DNA of 64,000 nucleotides from Agelas oroides (lineage: Eukaryota; Porifera; Demospongiae; Agelasida; Agelasidae): the NCBI GenBank assembly GCA_949130485.1, contig OX422183.1:7654636-7718635 (forward strand), in the 5' to 3' direction. The position numbers were made by a program, and so were the translations under genes. Positions 1-12,600 of the stretch are shown here, one piece after another. Position 1 is the first letter of the stretch, and the number at the start of each line of letters is the position of its first letter. The notes beneath the pieces are model-generated. The model did not search any database. It had not been told where the DNA came from and worked only from the letters and a program-made list of their open reading frames with translations.

Positions 1-1900
1 CAGAACTAGTTGTAGCTTTGTTGAATATTGAAGTAACTGTGAGCAGCATCACAACAATTTGCAGGAATGTGACAAAAAATGTGTGTATTTTTGATGGGGC
101 AGATATTTTTACATCTGTGCGAGCAAATTCACATTTTGTGGAGATATTGTGGAGAAATGGCCTGTATAGAGGAAAATTTACATACTTTTGAAAATTCTGA
201 CATCACTATCCTAGGACTATTGGGGTGCCAAAAATGATTTATTCCCACTTCATCTAATCCCATTTTGTCTATATACTTAATTTTCAATTTTCTCATTTCG
301 TCTAAAATCCAATTAACAATGAAAAGCACGGACAATCCAAAACAAAAGAGTTAAGTAGTTACATATAACTACAGTTGCTATAAGCTTTGACAAGTTGATA
401 GTATACTTGTATCCTTGATGCAAAAGTGATTGAGCTCCTCTTCTGGTAGTAATGAATTCCATTGTTGATCAGTAATGGTACTGTACATAGAACCCCCCTT
501 TATACGTATGCTCTACTACATCACTGATCAATAGCCGTCAACACATCAATACCTGTCAAACCAATTCAACTGATGTCATAAATATGACAAATATGGCAGT
601 AACATTATTGACATATTCACTATAGAATGTAGATGAAATGAGAAATTTGAAAATTAATTAGACAAAATGGGATTAGACAAAGTGGGAAGACCCCCCATAA
701 AATAAGGGGTGCCTATTTTTTGTGACACCTGACGCCCCAAGCTATCAGCACGGTATGAACTAGTGCTGCAAAAATGGCCTCAAAAGCAAACTACCTCCTG
801 TCTCCACACGTCCCCTGGCATGGTGCACTCTGAAAGACACGGTTTTTGGAATTTAGAGGATATGAGATTGCTTCCAAGACAATTTTTGGACCAATGCAAT
901 GCTTCTTGGAGGTCAGACGACAGAGTTTAGCATGTATGATTATCTACCCTTTCTGCCCGTACAACACATGTGCTGACATGACCCCAATGTGGACATGTAT
1001 ATCAAGCTAGCTGGTGCCAACTACTGTCTGTGGAGTCTGTCTCATGGTTCTCTGGCAGGGTACCATATGGGAATATACCTTTATGTGTGTTTGTATAGTC
1101 TGCCCCTTGGTACTTTGAGAGGGGTTCCAGGAGAGGGCTTTTATGTCTTTGCGTAGTCTGCCCCCTGCATGGTTTACTTGTCTCCTAGCTGGTGCTTCGG
1201 TTCCTAGGGCACCAGGGGAAGGCTTTTTATATGTCTTTGTGCAGTCTCTCTCCTGGTGTACTCTGAGAGGAGTTCCAGGGAAAGACTTGTTTGTCTTTGT
1301 GTTGTCTATCTCTGGGTGTTCTTAGAGAGCCGGGCTCCAGGGGAATTAAGGCATGTCAATGTAATTTGTCTCTTGTATGGGGCAAGCTCATGGAAATGTA
1401 ACAACTCGTGAACAATAGAAGTTGACTCAAACACCCAAATTATACATGTCCTAACCCCCCACCATACTTACTTTCCTTGTTATCCATATTCCTCTCCCCT
1501 GTATTCCATTCCCTTTTAATCCTTAATACACTTTCTTACCTCAATGTATAAATTTCTAGCACTCAGCAAGCAACTTGTGTGCTCATGATGTTGTATTGTT
1601 TGACTATTATAATATCTGAGTATGCATGTTACTTTCTTTGTTCGCTGCTGTATTCTGTATGCCCATATTGGGCAAATCAGATAAATGAACTTCGAACTTA
1701 CTCGTTGTACTTTATTTATACATTTCATTCCATTCTTAACTATGGACTGTGATATAGTCATATGCATTTCATGTACGTTATATGTACAAGTGTGGCACAC
1801 AGTTACGCAGCAAACTTTAGCAATGTTGACTAACTTCCAGTCGGCTTGTGCTGACCAAGTGTGCTCGTTTCTCAACCTCTGCTCACAACGGACAACCCCA
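1..1900. other. Spacer without a supported gene
   Basis: No open frame here resembles a protein I recognise. At roughly 1080-1340 a degenerate tandem repeat recurs, with phrases like TCTTTGTGTAGTCTG and GAGGGGTTCCAGG returning about every 60-90 bases. The small frames over it are by-products of the repeat. The last few hundred bases are AT-rich and lie 3' of the minus-strand TRIM-NHL gene. TTTATT at about 1709 reads as AATAAA on the minus strand and may be its poly(A) signal. Confidence 0.5.
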
Positions 1901-1963
1901 CCTGATTAAAAGTCACCATCACAATTAACAATGTACTAAACAAAATTCCAATTGAAAACCTGA

Positions 1964-3910
1964 CTAATACTTATACACACAGTAATTGCTATAGTCAACT
2001 ACATACACAAAGCCCTCTTTATCAAGGGCAACACCACAAGGTGTGCCAGGTGTTGGTACAGAATGCACAAAATGTCCCCGTGGATCAAAAACACACAGCG
2101 ATTTTCCATCCCAATCTCCGACCAGACAGTAGCCATCTTGGTCCACCGCAACCCCCACTTGGCCTTTCAAATGCTCACTTCCATACTGGCGTACGTAGTT
2201 TCCACCTTCTGTGAAGACCTTGATGGATTTTGAAGAACGATCTGCAATGTGCAAGTTTCCACTTGGATCGAATGCTACAGCTTCAGGTCCTTTGAGTATA
2301 TTCGCTCCTTGCCCCTTGATGATACTGGAGAATGTTCCATCTGTGTTAAAGACTTGTACTCTCCTGTTTGATAGTTCTGTGACGTACAGATTGCCTTTAG
2401 AGGACAAACACATGCCCCATGGACGGTAGAGCTGGCCATTCCCTGACCCTTGCGTGCCAAACTCCATGAGAAATTCACCCGTGACCGACAGCTTCTGGAT
2501 TCTGTTGCCCCCATTCTCAGCAACAAATATCACATCTCCACTGATAGCGATGCCTAGTGGAGAATTAAACTGACCATCACCGTTGCCATGGCTTCCAATT
2601 TTTGCCTTCTTTCTTCCATTTTTGTCAAAGACACGGATACAGTGATCACTGAAACTTGTAACAAATATGTCACCGCTGTCATGGACTGCTACGTTGTAGG
2701 GTGCGTTTATTCCTGAAATTGTCATGACAGGCTTGCTAAGACTTTTGTAGTATCTAGGTTGGCGTTTCTTGATGGATCCAAACAAAGACAATTCACTAAG
2801 TAGACTGGTTGTGTCAAGATTTGCGGATATAGTATCATCTTCTCGCAATTGAAGAGTCATCACAGTGAACTTCTTTATCAACTCCTGCAATCGTGTCTGC
2901 AGCACCACGACAACAGACAGCAACTGGGCATCGGTATGACTCCTCTGAGCCTCAGAAATTGCTGCACAACAGGAGATAATTTTATCTCTAAGTGATACCA
3001 TTTCCTCCATTTGAAGGTGGAGACCTGTGAGCTTTGATGCAGTAATCTTGCTGCTCTGAGCCAGCAAAGCTTTTCCTCGCTCATCTAGTGCTTTGTGCAG
3101 TTCTTGAATGGTGCTTTGGATCATGTCATTCACCAACAACTTGCGTGCTCCCACCTTTTCAGTCATGACTTTCCCATTAGCGATAGCTTCATCAAGCTTG
3201 GTCGTGGCATTGCACAACGACTGTGCACTCTGATCCAGATCGACTTTCTGTTTCTCAGCAAAATTATTGATCTCTTCAAACTTGTGCCCAGCATGTTGAA
3301 TCACGGTACACTGGATGCAAACGAGCGTCTTACAGCTGGTGCAATACAGCTTGACTTCAGCAGAAGTATGCTCTTGGCAATGGAGAGGGCCAGGGGGCAT
3401 GTTTTCCTTCAGCTGTGTAGTGACATCGTGATCCTTAGCTTCATCTATGATGAGGGCAATATGGTTGGCAGTCTTCTTGTACATGAGATGGTAATCGTGA
3501 CAAGGTTTGCACTGAAACTCTCGACATGTGCAGCAAAAGGCTACAGCTTGCTCTGAAGGAATTCGGTTGCAAGCTTCACAATCGGTGGGCACCGTTCCCT
3601 TGATTTTGGTTTCGTACGTGGCAACTTCAGCTTCATAGCTGAGTCGTACATTTCGTGGGATTGCTTCTATTCCTTCTTTGGGTATGCGACTAGTAGTTTC
3701 ACACATGGGGCAGCGAATAGTTTTCTTGGAGCCATCTTGTACAACAAGGGATTCAATGCATGTTGTGCAGAACGAGTGAAGACATGGTAGCATGCGCGGG
3801 TCGGTATACAGTTTCGAACAACTCTTGCAAGTGGTACTGGGCGATTTTTCAGTCACGTTTGATGCCATAGTATTAGGCTGTGGACTGTTGTGGTAAGAGA
3901 ACGTAACCAT
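1964..3910 (-). CDS. TRIM-NHL protein (RING, two B-boxes, coiled coil, NHL propeller)
   Basis: Predicted cytoplasmic RING-type E3 ubiquitin ligase, 648 residues in one uninterrupted frame. Residues about 28-71 form a C3HC4 RING (CKSC, then CLHSFCTTC, then CPMC). A B-box1 follows at about 111-145 and a B-box2 at about 176-212 (CQEH, CTSC, CIQC, HAGH). A coiled coil covers about 215-345. Residues about 375-648 hold roughly six NHL-type blades with phrases such as NSPLGIAISGDVIFVAE and RPWGMCLSSKGNLYVTE. There is no filamin domain between coiled coil and NHL, unlike TRIM2/3/71. In the family the RING recruits E2 enzymes and the NHL propeller binds protein or RNA; the target here is unknown. The start is the first ATG; a second in-frame ATG lies 14 codons inside (MASNV). 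The intronless structure may reflect retroposition, common for invertebrate TRIM expansions. Family assignment is secure, orthology is not. Confidence 0.93.
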   Translation of the reverse strand: MVTFSYHNSPQPNTMASNVTEKSPSTTCKSCSKLYTDPRMLPCLHSFCTTCIESLVVQDGSKKTIRCPMCETTSRIPKEGIEAIPRNVRLSYEAEVATYETKIKGTVPTDCEACNRIPSEQAVAFCCTCREFQCKPCHDYHLMYKKTANHIALIIDEAKDHDVTTQLKENMPPGPLHCQEHTSAEVKLYCTSCKTLVCIQCTVIQHAGHKFEEINNFAEKQKVDLDQSAQSLCNATTKLDEAIANGKVMTEKVGARKLLVNDMIQSTIQELHKALDERGKALLAQSSKITASKLTGLHLQMEEMVSLRDKIISCCAAISEAQRSHTDAQLLSVVVVLQTRLQELIKKFTVMTLQLREDDTISANLDTTSLLSELSLFGSIKKRQPRYYKSLSKPVMTISGINAPYNVAVHDSGDIFVTSFSDHCIRVFDKNGRKKAKIGSHGNGDGQFNSPLGIAISGDVIFVAENGGNRIQKLSVTGEFLMEFGTQGSGNGQLYRPWGMCLSSKGNLYVTELSNRRVQVFNTDGTFSSIIKGQGANILKGPEAVAFDPSGNLHIADRSSKSIKVFTEGGNYVRQYGSEHLKGQVGVAVDQDGYCLVGDWDGKSLCVFDPRGHFVHSVPTPGTPCGVALDKEGFVYVVDYSNYCVYKY

Positions 3911-4934
3911 TACACTGTATACAATACCTTCAAAGCACTAGGCTCCTAGGCTATTCAAAAGGGAGTGGTTAATTACATGACACTTGCTCATAATGTTGCT
4001 GAATTAGCATTCTTTCATCCAAAACCATCCCATGACTGTCCCAAACCCAAATCAAGACTGCTGACTCAGCACACATTGTTGTAAGTGTGATAATTTCATG
4101 TATCAGAGTATGGCTACTTATATAAGGCTAGGATCATGTGATAGTGACCACCAAATTGTGGCTATTATGACTATTGTAATCTAATTGACTCTACCAGAAC
4201 ATTGGCTCAGGTTACAAAAATCTGTTCAAAGGTTATTACCAACCACACTATTCTTCCTCCATTTTGTTTTGGGCCACACAGGAGACTACAAACCACATTT
4301 CTCCTTTCTAGTAAAAGCCTTCATTCTCCATAAGCTAATTTGATTAGTGTTGGGATGAAGGAAGAGGGAGGGATTTGGTGAATATCTCAGTTGGGCCATA
4401 GATTTGCCGGATTTAAATTTTGTAAACTTTGTTTCCAAACTTCAATGCAATTGGTCAACCATCTCCCATTTTCAGTGTTTCTGTATTTATTAAATCAATC
4501 ACATAAACATCATGATAATACTTTCAAATTCTGGTTGGCCAATGTAGCATTCAACACTGACGGCAGAAATGCAGCCACAGGGCCATGTTAGGGTGGAGTT
4601 ATTTACCAGACCCTTCCCTTGCTCAATCACACTTACTCTACCTTTTCGGCCAAGGGTCCAAGAACCTAACTACGATTTAGGCCACTACTTGTTGCATATC
4701 AGTTTCTTATCTCCTGCCCACATCCTTTTTTTGGGACTCACTTTCCTGGCGTATTATCGCCATTATTGTGTACTTTTCGATCTCGTGCTCTTTATGCATT
4801 GATATGGCTGATTTATGTGTTGATTGGTCAGCATACTGCAAAACAGCTAAAAGATGTCTCCTTCCATGAAACATTGAAGCTCTGACACCTAGATGCTTAC
4901 ATTTCATGCCTCTTTCGCAGGGAGCATGGCCTCG

Positions 4935-5029
4935 CTAGCCTCGTTCCCAGGCCCCGTCCAGCTTTCCGTCGCTCACTTTACCGTACTAATAAGTGACGGA
5001 AAGCTGGGCGGGGCCTGGGAACAAGGCTA
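4935..5029. mobile_element. Short foldback element, TAGCCTCGTTCCCAGGC type
   Basis: The left arm starts CTAGCCTCGTTCCCAGG and continues into CCCGTCCAGCTTTCCGTC. The right arm is its near-perfect reverse complement, ending CCTGGGAACAAGGCTA. About 40 bp of arm surround a short centre. It has no coding capacity and looks like a miniature inverted-repeat element. The same termini recur across the window. Confidence 0.75.
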
Positions 5030-5205
5030 TGGCCTCGTGAGTCCAGGAGTTGAACTTTTTGCAGTCGACAAATATGTTAGAATGGTAATGGCTGCTCGCC
5101 CGCATGATCTTTAGAAAACGTCCCTGATGAGAAGTTAATACAACAGATACTGATCTTGTATGTGCTATTCTCGTTCCCTGACTATTATTCCACATGTGGA
5201 GGGAG

Positions 5206-5580
5206 AAAAGAGTCTGGTCAATGACCTATTCTGTTTTTGTTCCTTACAGTTGACAAATCAGTGATGCAACGTCTTAAAAATTGTATTATGTGATGTAATG
5301 AAAAGTTTAAAATTGGCGATGCAACATCTTTATGATGAAGTGTGATGTCACGTAATACTATGATAAAGCTATAAAGAGATAGCTTGTTGCAGGGATCGTC
5401 TTTCTCTGAGTTTCCAAACGCCAAGAAACAAAAAAAATTCCTGAAACACGAAACCTCTATCAACCTCTGAGAGACTCTGGAAAAATACCACTTGAAATTT
5501 GAAGCACAGGAATCTTGCTCTGCCAGTTGGCAAGCTCAGAAACACACCTCCTTTTCCTCCACGTGCAGCAAAATAGTCTG
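5206..5580. repeat. Partial copy of dispersed repeat shared with 41.4-41.9 kb
   Basis: This stretch aligns by eye with the interior of the foldback element at 41360-41943. Shared phrases in the same order include GATGCAACATCTTTA, AAAGAG, GGCTCGTTGCAGG-like and CAAGCTCAGAAACACAC. The outer right arm is missing here, so it is a truncated or eroded copy. No protein is encoded. Confidence 0.65.
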
Positions 5581-6028
5581 GGAACTACATATGGGCTACT
5601 AGTGTGTGGTTAGAGCTGACGTGTAGCTGTACAAAGGATAGCATTCTGTTGCTAACAGGATGTAAACTCTCCCAAGAATTCTATATCATAACTTTAGAAA
5701 AATTGGTGACCATCTGGGCCACTTCGTTTAATGACAGATATACACAAAACACCAGTTTTCAACTGCCCCACGCACAACCAGGATTTCTAGCCTAGATAAA
5801 TGCTAGTAAATAAGTACCTGGATGTATACATACTATACTGTCAACGTACACAAACTCTTACGTTCATATGAAGCAAGTACAGTCACAGCACCACCATGCC
5901 TATGGTATATCAATGCTGTTCGGCGTGTCACGTGGCTTCCGTATACTAGCAATAAGCGGAAAAAAAGCGGAAATACTTCACCCACAAAAAAAAACAAAGG
6001 CGTGGCTAGTGAGAGACGGCGAGAGAAG

Positions 6029-9000
6029 ATGAGCACAGCAATAGCTGGAGGTATTAGCCATTGTTAAAGTTACCAGCTTGTTTAGGGTGTAATCTGAAGT
6101 AGAGAGGGGGAGGGTTACCCGCGATCTAGCTAAATTTAATGTGCACAATGAAACAATAGGCAGGTCAGGTGTGATGGAGTCTCGCAAGCCACACCCTTTG
6201 TGTGGCTTGTGAGACTACTGCCGTGGTGTGTTCAGTGCAGTTCAGTCACATTTGAACCATACTGCAGGGTTGCGTCAGTTTCGTCTTGCTCTAGTGCAAC
6301 TAGCGGTTGGAGCCGACAAGGCTGCCAACTTGCAGAGAGCCAGTCAGAAAGTCAAGGAAGCTGCTGAAAATGGAGCCAAAGTTGTAGCATTACCGGTGAG
6401 CACGTTTTAATCCACTAGCACATATTTGCACTATTGTAGTTTGTAGTTTGAGCAAAACTCTTTTTGGCTACACCATAGGGCGTGCATGTGCATCATTGCA
6501 TCGTAGCAACTGTTGCTATGCTGCCATCTTGATAGGCAAAATAGACTGGGACTTGCGTACCAGTGCGTCAAACTCCCCGCGCTAGCAACGATCCTACAAG
6601 TAGCATTCCTTTCTTGTACAGGTATGTTAACTGTCATGACTAGCTCTCTGCATAATATGAAGTTGAAGATAAATGCATACTCTGTACCTTGAAGCGAGCT
6701 CGTAGAATAGGCCTCGCCATGCAATTTTCCTATTCATTGCCTCTCACGATGGCAGTGCATATACAGAAGTATGCGGAAATATGCAGAAATGATGACATCA
6801 CATGCACGCCCTCTATTCACCATAGATTATTTGAACACAATATTTGATTGGCTCTATGAGTTGTTCAATTGAGAGCAAAGTCCAGTGTGAGCAGCTATGT
6901 GCTATCTACAAACTTGAGTATCCAGCTAGCTGCTTTGCAAGTTTGTGCTTCACAGAAGCCCTAAGGCAGTACACAGATGGTGCGCTATAAAACACAATCC
7001 ACTTCTATGGGTTCTGTACGTGTGCTACTAACAAATCAAAGCAAGATTGTTCTAGTTTGTTAGGCACTAAGAAAAATAATAATTATTCTAATTGGCATCA
7101 ACAGTTGTGCAAACAATTATTTTTGGCCATTCTGTAAATTAGTGGCCTCGTTTCCTGGCCTCCCCCTTTTTTTTTGTTCTTCGGTTGGCGGTCAGTATAA
7201 CTACACATCATGTGAGTGGACGTGAAGTGGACATAGGGGGGGTGCAGCCGATATTGAAATATGTTTGAACTAAGCTTAAAAGCAAGTTTCTTACCAGTCT
7301 AGACAAGTAGTTTCAACTAACATGCTAACATCTGGAGGCCAGAACTGTGGTATATAGAATGCTTGAAAAAGATGATCCAGTGTCTTGCTTTTGTGGTTAG
7401 GCCCCTCCCCCCCTATGTCCACCTTGCATCCATCTGATGTCATTCACGTGATGAATGAGCCCAGGCCTTCCCCATTTTTCACCATTCTGTGTATTGTAAA
7501 CGCAAACAGAAGGTAAAAAGTGGGGGAGGCCTGTAGCCTCTTACCCAGGCCACATGGGAGGAGAGCAACGGCCTGGTATCAACTGTTTGCGCATGTGCGA
7601 TCATTCCCGGATATAGTGGAATGCATGTGCATGTGCAAGGGAGGCCTGGGAATGAGGCTAGTAATTTAGACCAACTGCAGCAGCTTAGGTGAAGGAGGAG
7701 GGTGATTACATCATGTCAGTCTCTCAGCCATGTCACTCTCTTCCTCCCAGGAGTGCTTCAACTCTCCCTATGGTACACAGTACTTTGCAGACTATGCTGA
7801 GCCCATACCTGGTACCTCCACTGAATGTCTCTCCAGTGTTGCCAAGGAGTGTAAAATATACCTCATTGGAGGTGAGGAATTTGTGTTCCATTCCCAGACC
7901 TCCATCCCAGATTCTGTGCCTTGTGATATGGAAATGCCAGGTCATGTGTGATGATGAATGTAAGGGCTTCGTTTTATGATCAAGGGGAGGGATCTGGGAC
8001 AAGGCTAGGGATCTGTGACAAGGGTAGGAATGCCCAGGAACGAGACTTACAGTGTATATTTTTCTTTTGTGTTTGTATTCATTTTAAATTATTGGAGGAC
8101 TATTTCATTGTTGTGTCCAGGTTCCATTCCAGAACGGGATGGGGACAAACTTTACAACACCTGCACTGTGTTTAGTCCCACTGGTACAATGCTGGGCAAA
8201 TACAGAAAGGTGAGTGTTGATGTAGTCTGTGTATTCATTGCAAATGAGTACACAGACCACTAGACTATCAGTGGCTTCTCCTTCCTAAATGGAAATATGG
8301 TTCTTTGTTGCCAAGATGGAAAAACATTTTGCCAGCATATTTTGACTGAATGCTCCAGTTGTCATCAGAGCAAAAGTGAAGAAGTGTGAACAAACTCTAC
8401 TATCCATAGCCATACACTGCTAAGGATACAGGTCATTGGAGGTCAAGGTCAGCAAGGATTGCTTCTCCCTTTCTGCCTCCTCATTACTGCAGTTATCAGT
8501 GCGTGGCTATGAATATTGGTGTTTGTCCAGGCCTTCACTCTTTCCTTCAATTACAGTAAAGAAAAGTGGGTAGAGCCTGGCAAACCAGCAGTGCTTTGTG
8601 CATTGTTCAATTGACCGCACGTTCAACACTTGTTGTGTATGATAGTCGCCCCCTGCTAGCTAGATACGTGTGGTAAGTTACCTGGTATCTTTGCTCTTCA
8701 TGTCGTTTGAGACCTACTGCACCTACCCACAATTAAACTACATCCTTTCTATCCTGACGTCACTCACGTGAGAAACCCTCTCCCACTATTCTAGCCTGGG
8801 AACGAGCTTGCCCTGGTATGACTGAAGTATTCAGCAGAAACTTTGGAAAAACAGTTTACCGATTTCAAGTTGGTAACAGAGAACTGTTAAAATGCTTGAG
8901 ATTTTTGTAGTGGTAAGATATCTAGTCATAGATTCATAGATGGACTGATAGTAAGTCAACAGAGAAGAATGGCTGTAATACATACTTGTCACAAGCATAA

Positions 9001-9623
9001 TTGTGCAGCACGTGCAAACGGCATCATCTGTGTTTTCATTATTTACTCTCCAGATGCACTTGTTTGACATTGATGTTCCAGGCAAGATCCGGTTCCAGGA
9101 ATCAGAGGTCCTCAGTCCTGGGAATGAGCTCATGACATTCGACACTGGTGTGTGCTCAGTGTGTCATCCTAGCCAGTACTGAGGCTCTTACTTCCTGCAT
9201 TGCTAAAGTATTGGTATGAGGCTAAGAGGGGAGGAGGGGAAGAGAGAGGAGGGGAGGGAAGGGAAGGGAAGGGAAGGGAAGGGAAGGGAAGGGAAGGGAA
9301 GGGAAGGGAAGGGAAGGGAAGGGAAGGGAAGGGAAGGGAAGGGAAGGGAAGGGGAAGGGGAGGGGAGGGGCAGGGAAGGAAAGGGAAGGAAAGGGAAGGA
9401 CATGTCCCTAATTGGAAGCTTCTTATTTGAAGGCTGTTGAAATCTTCAACAGAGAATTCCCTCCCCCCCCCCCCCCCACCTAGCTAACTATGACTACTGT
9501 CTTATGGTGTTATGCAGAGTGGTGTAAGATTGGAGTTGGAATCTGCTATGATCTGAGGTTTCCCGAATTGGCCATCCTCTATGCACAGAAAGGTCTGCAC
9601 ACTTACACTAGATAGGTAGGTAG

Positions 9624-9674
<51 letters not shown>

Positions 9675-12600
9675 CATAGATAGATAATAGCAAGAAAGAT
9701 GTATGACAAAAATAATAACTTGCTAGACAGAACCAGCCAATTGCTAGCTCTCTTTTACATCACTTTTCTTAAGCTTGCACTCTTTCACCCTCTCACCAGG
9801 ATGTAAGTTGTTGTGTTATCCTGGTGCCTTCAACATGACAACAGGCCCCACCCACTGGGAGCTCCTCCTTAGAAGCAGGTATTGCATACTTGTGTATTTG
9901 GTAGCCATTGTCTTCAGGGTTCCTTCTCTGGAAACTTGAAGTTGTGGCCAATAACCTTGTAATAGTGGATAGAACCCTGTTCCTTGGATAATCATATGGT
10001 AATAACAAGTTTCTATACAAAGCTTCTATACCGCGGGAATGCAATATTTCTGTAATCTGCACTGTTTTCAACCAATCAGATGCTGATTACACTTTTTTGC
10101 ACTGGTACAAGTGCAAAAAGTGTAATCGCAACCTGATTGGCTACTGCCGCAGCGGTTTCTACGCGTGAACGTAAAAGTAAACAAACGGGCTACGGAGCGC
10201 ACAACGGTAACCAAGCGGCATGGCGGAAGGTAGCTACTGTGCGAGTGAATTTTTCTGCCCTTCTATTGCCGAATTTCTCAATACAACCGACGTGTTCGAA
10301 AACACCGAAGATGACGAACTCGAGGAGTTCTTCGCCGGTATACCACTTGAAGTACTGCAGGGCGACGCTGCCCCACCCACTTCTCCGCCCCCTACGAGCT
10401 CCACCCTCTGCTTACCTGGTCCTAGCAACGCCCATGAGCTGCAGCGCTTGAAGGACAAGAACCGCAACAAGAACACCGATAGAAGCACCAACAACTGGGC
10501 GCAGAGGTTTGAGACATGGCAAAAACAGCGTGGCATTACAGTGCCATTATGTGACGCTAGTGCTAGTGAGCTAGACGTGGTTCTACAAAATTTCTTTGCT
10601 GAATTGAAGAAGGATGGGACAGATTACGAACCAGAGTCCCTTCGGACCATGCTAGCTGCACTGGACAGATTCTTTCGAAGCAGTGGCTGCAAATACAGCA
10701 TAGCAAAGGACAAGGAGTTTAGTGAAAGCAGGAAGGTGCTAAATGGGAAAGCGATTGAACTCCGAGAACAAGGCAAAGGGAAGCGAAAGAACAGAGCAGA
10801 CCCATTAAATGAGGAAGAGGAAGAGCTGCTGTGGGAGAAGGGTGTACTAGGGGATGCCAGTCCTGTGAGCCTCAACCACACAGTGTTTTATGTGTTGAGC
10901 CAACATTTTGGAACAAGGGGAAGACAGGAACACCACCAGATCCGAGTTGAAGAGCTGAAGTTTGTGAAGAATGCAGTGACTGGTGAAGCAGATTATGTTG
11001 AATGGGTCGAAGGAGTTACAAAGACACGCCAAGGAGGGTTGGTTAAAAAGGAGAGACGAGTCCCCCAACAAGCCTATGCTACTGGTGGTAGTAGATGTCC
11101 AGTTCGCCTCATACAGAAACTGGTATCAAAACTACCAGAAAAAATGAAAACATCTGGACCATTGTACTTGAATCCCCTTCGCAGTTTCCAGGCCGACAGA
11201 GAGGTTTGGTATACCACTACACCTGTGGGAGTGAACACCATTAACAACTACATGAAGAGTATGGCAAATGCAGCAGGACTTGATGCTACTGGGAAGAAGC
11301 TCACAAACCACAGTGTTCGGAAAACAACTGTGAGAAAGCTCCAGAAGCAGGGTATTCCTAACAGTGACATTGCTGCCATCACAGGACATCGCAATGTACA
11401 GAGTTTGCAGCAGTATGCGGAGATGGAGTAGGAAAACCATGCCCAGATAAGCAAGGTGTTGAGCAGTGGCCCTCAGTGTGCTGTGACCAGGCCTCCTCTA
11501 CATAACTGCAACCCAAATGTCCCAGTAACACCGTCATATGCAACATCTATAGTTCCACATCAGTACAACTTCAGCAACTGTACTGTATTCTTTGGCAACA
11601 CACAATCAAGCAGTACATCCACACAGTATCAAGTACCTGTTGTGACTCCAAGGAAGCGGCCTCGTGCCTACATAATAGACTCTGATGAGGATTGACTCAC
11701 TTAATATGCTATAATATCCCTGCAATTATGTGTATATAGTATCTAAACATGTGTTTGATTCAGCTACATGAATGATGGTAAATAATCAGTGTTGTTATGA
11801 TTAATATGTAACAGCATGGTTTGTAGTGCAATTTTGGGAATTAATTGCATTCGTAAGGTCAGTAATTTCACTCGGCTTCGCCTCGTGAAATTACAAACCT
11901 TACTCATGCAATTAATTCCCAAATTGCACTACAAACCATGCTGTTACATATACTTACTAATACCCCCACTCATCTTGTTGCTATGGCAATGGGTACTAAA
12001 TACACACAACTTGCATATAATACCACCTCAAGTGATGATCACTCTTCATTGCCAAGTGGGAAGCGAGGCAAATAATCGTGCAGTGTGGAATTTGCTCGGT
12101 TTTGTCTGCAACGCTTAGGAATACAATCTACAAAGTGGAAATGGAGTTGGATGCAGAGAGGATCCAGGAAAGGAGATTTACCAGGGTACGAGTGCAGTGA
12201 CACCGTCGAGCAGAGGATGATTCCCGGAGGCAGCAACGACGAGAGCCTGACCGACGTAGGCACAACCTCATTCATGCCTACATTGATCAGCCTCTTGTCG
12301 TTGCTGCCTCCGCTGCACTTGTATCATGGTTAATCTATGAGTGCAGCGACACCGTTGAGCAGAGTGTGATTCTTGGAGGCAGCAACGACGAGAGACTGAC
12401 TGACGTAGACACATGTAACTGCAAAGTAGCTCAATACCTTGCTTCCCGCGAGGCTCTCCTGCGTGCTTTCACGTAGTTATATTTGAGTGGGGGAGATGTT
12501 CAGGTTGCCTTACAGTACCTGTTGCTATGGCAATTACAATGGCTATCAAATAACCTGTACAACTCTCAATTACGTGTAGCTGTAATTATCTATAGTTCTT

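Larger units (their letters stand above)
3911..6028. other. Intergenic spacer with repeat elements
   Basis: Lies between the divergently transcribed TRIM-NHL gene and NIT2 copy A, so it should hold both promoters, but no clear core-promoter motif was identified. It contains one foldback element and one partial copy of a dispersed repeat, listed separately. The small open frames show no recognisable domain. Confidence 0.5.

Noticed and set aside
1143-1325. 60-codon frame with a signal-peptide-like start
   Set aside because: Overlaps a degenerate tandem repeat and has no conserved features.
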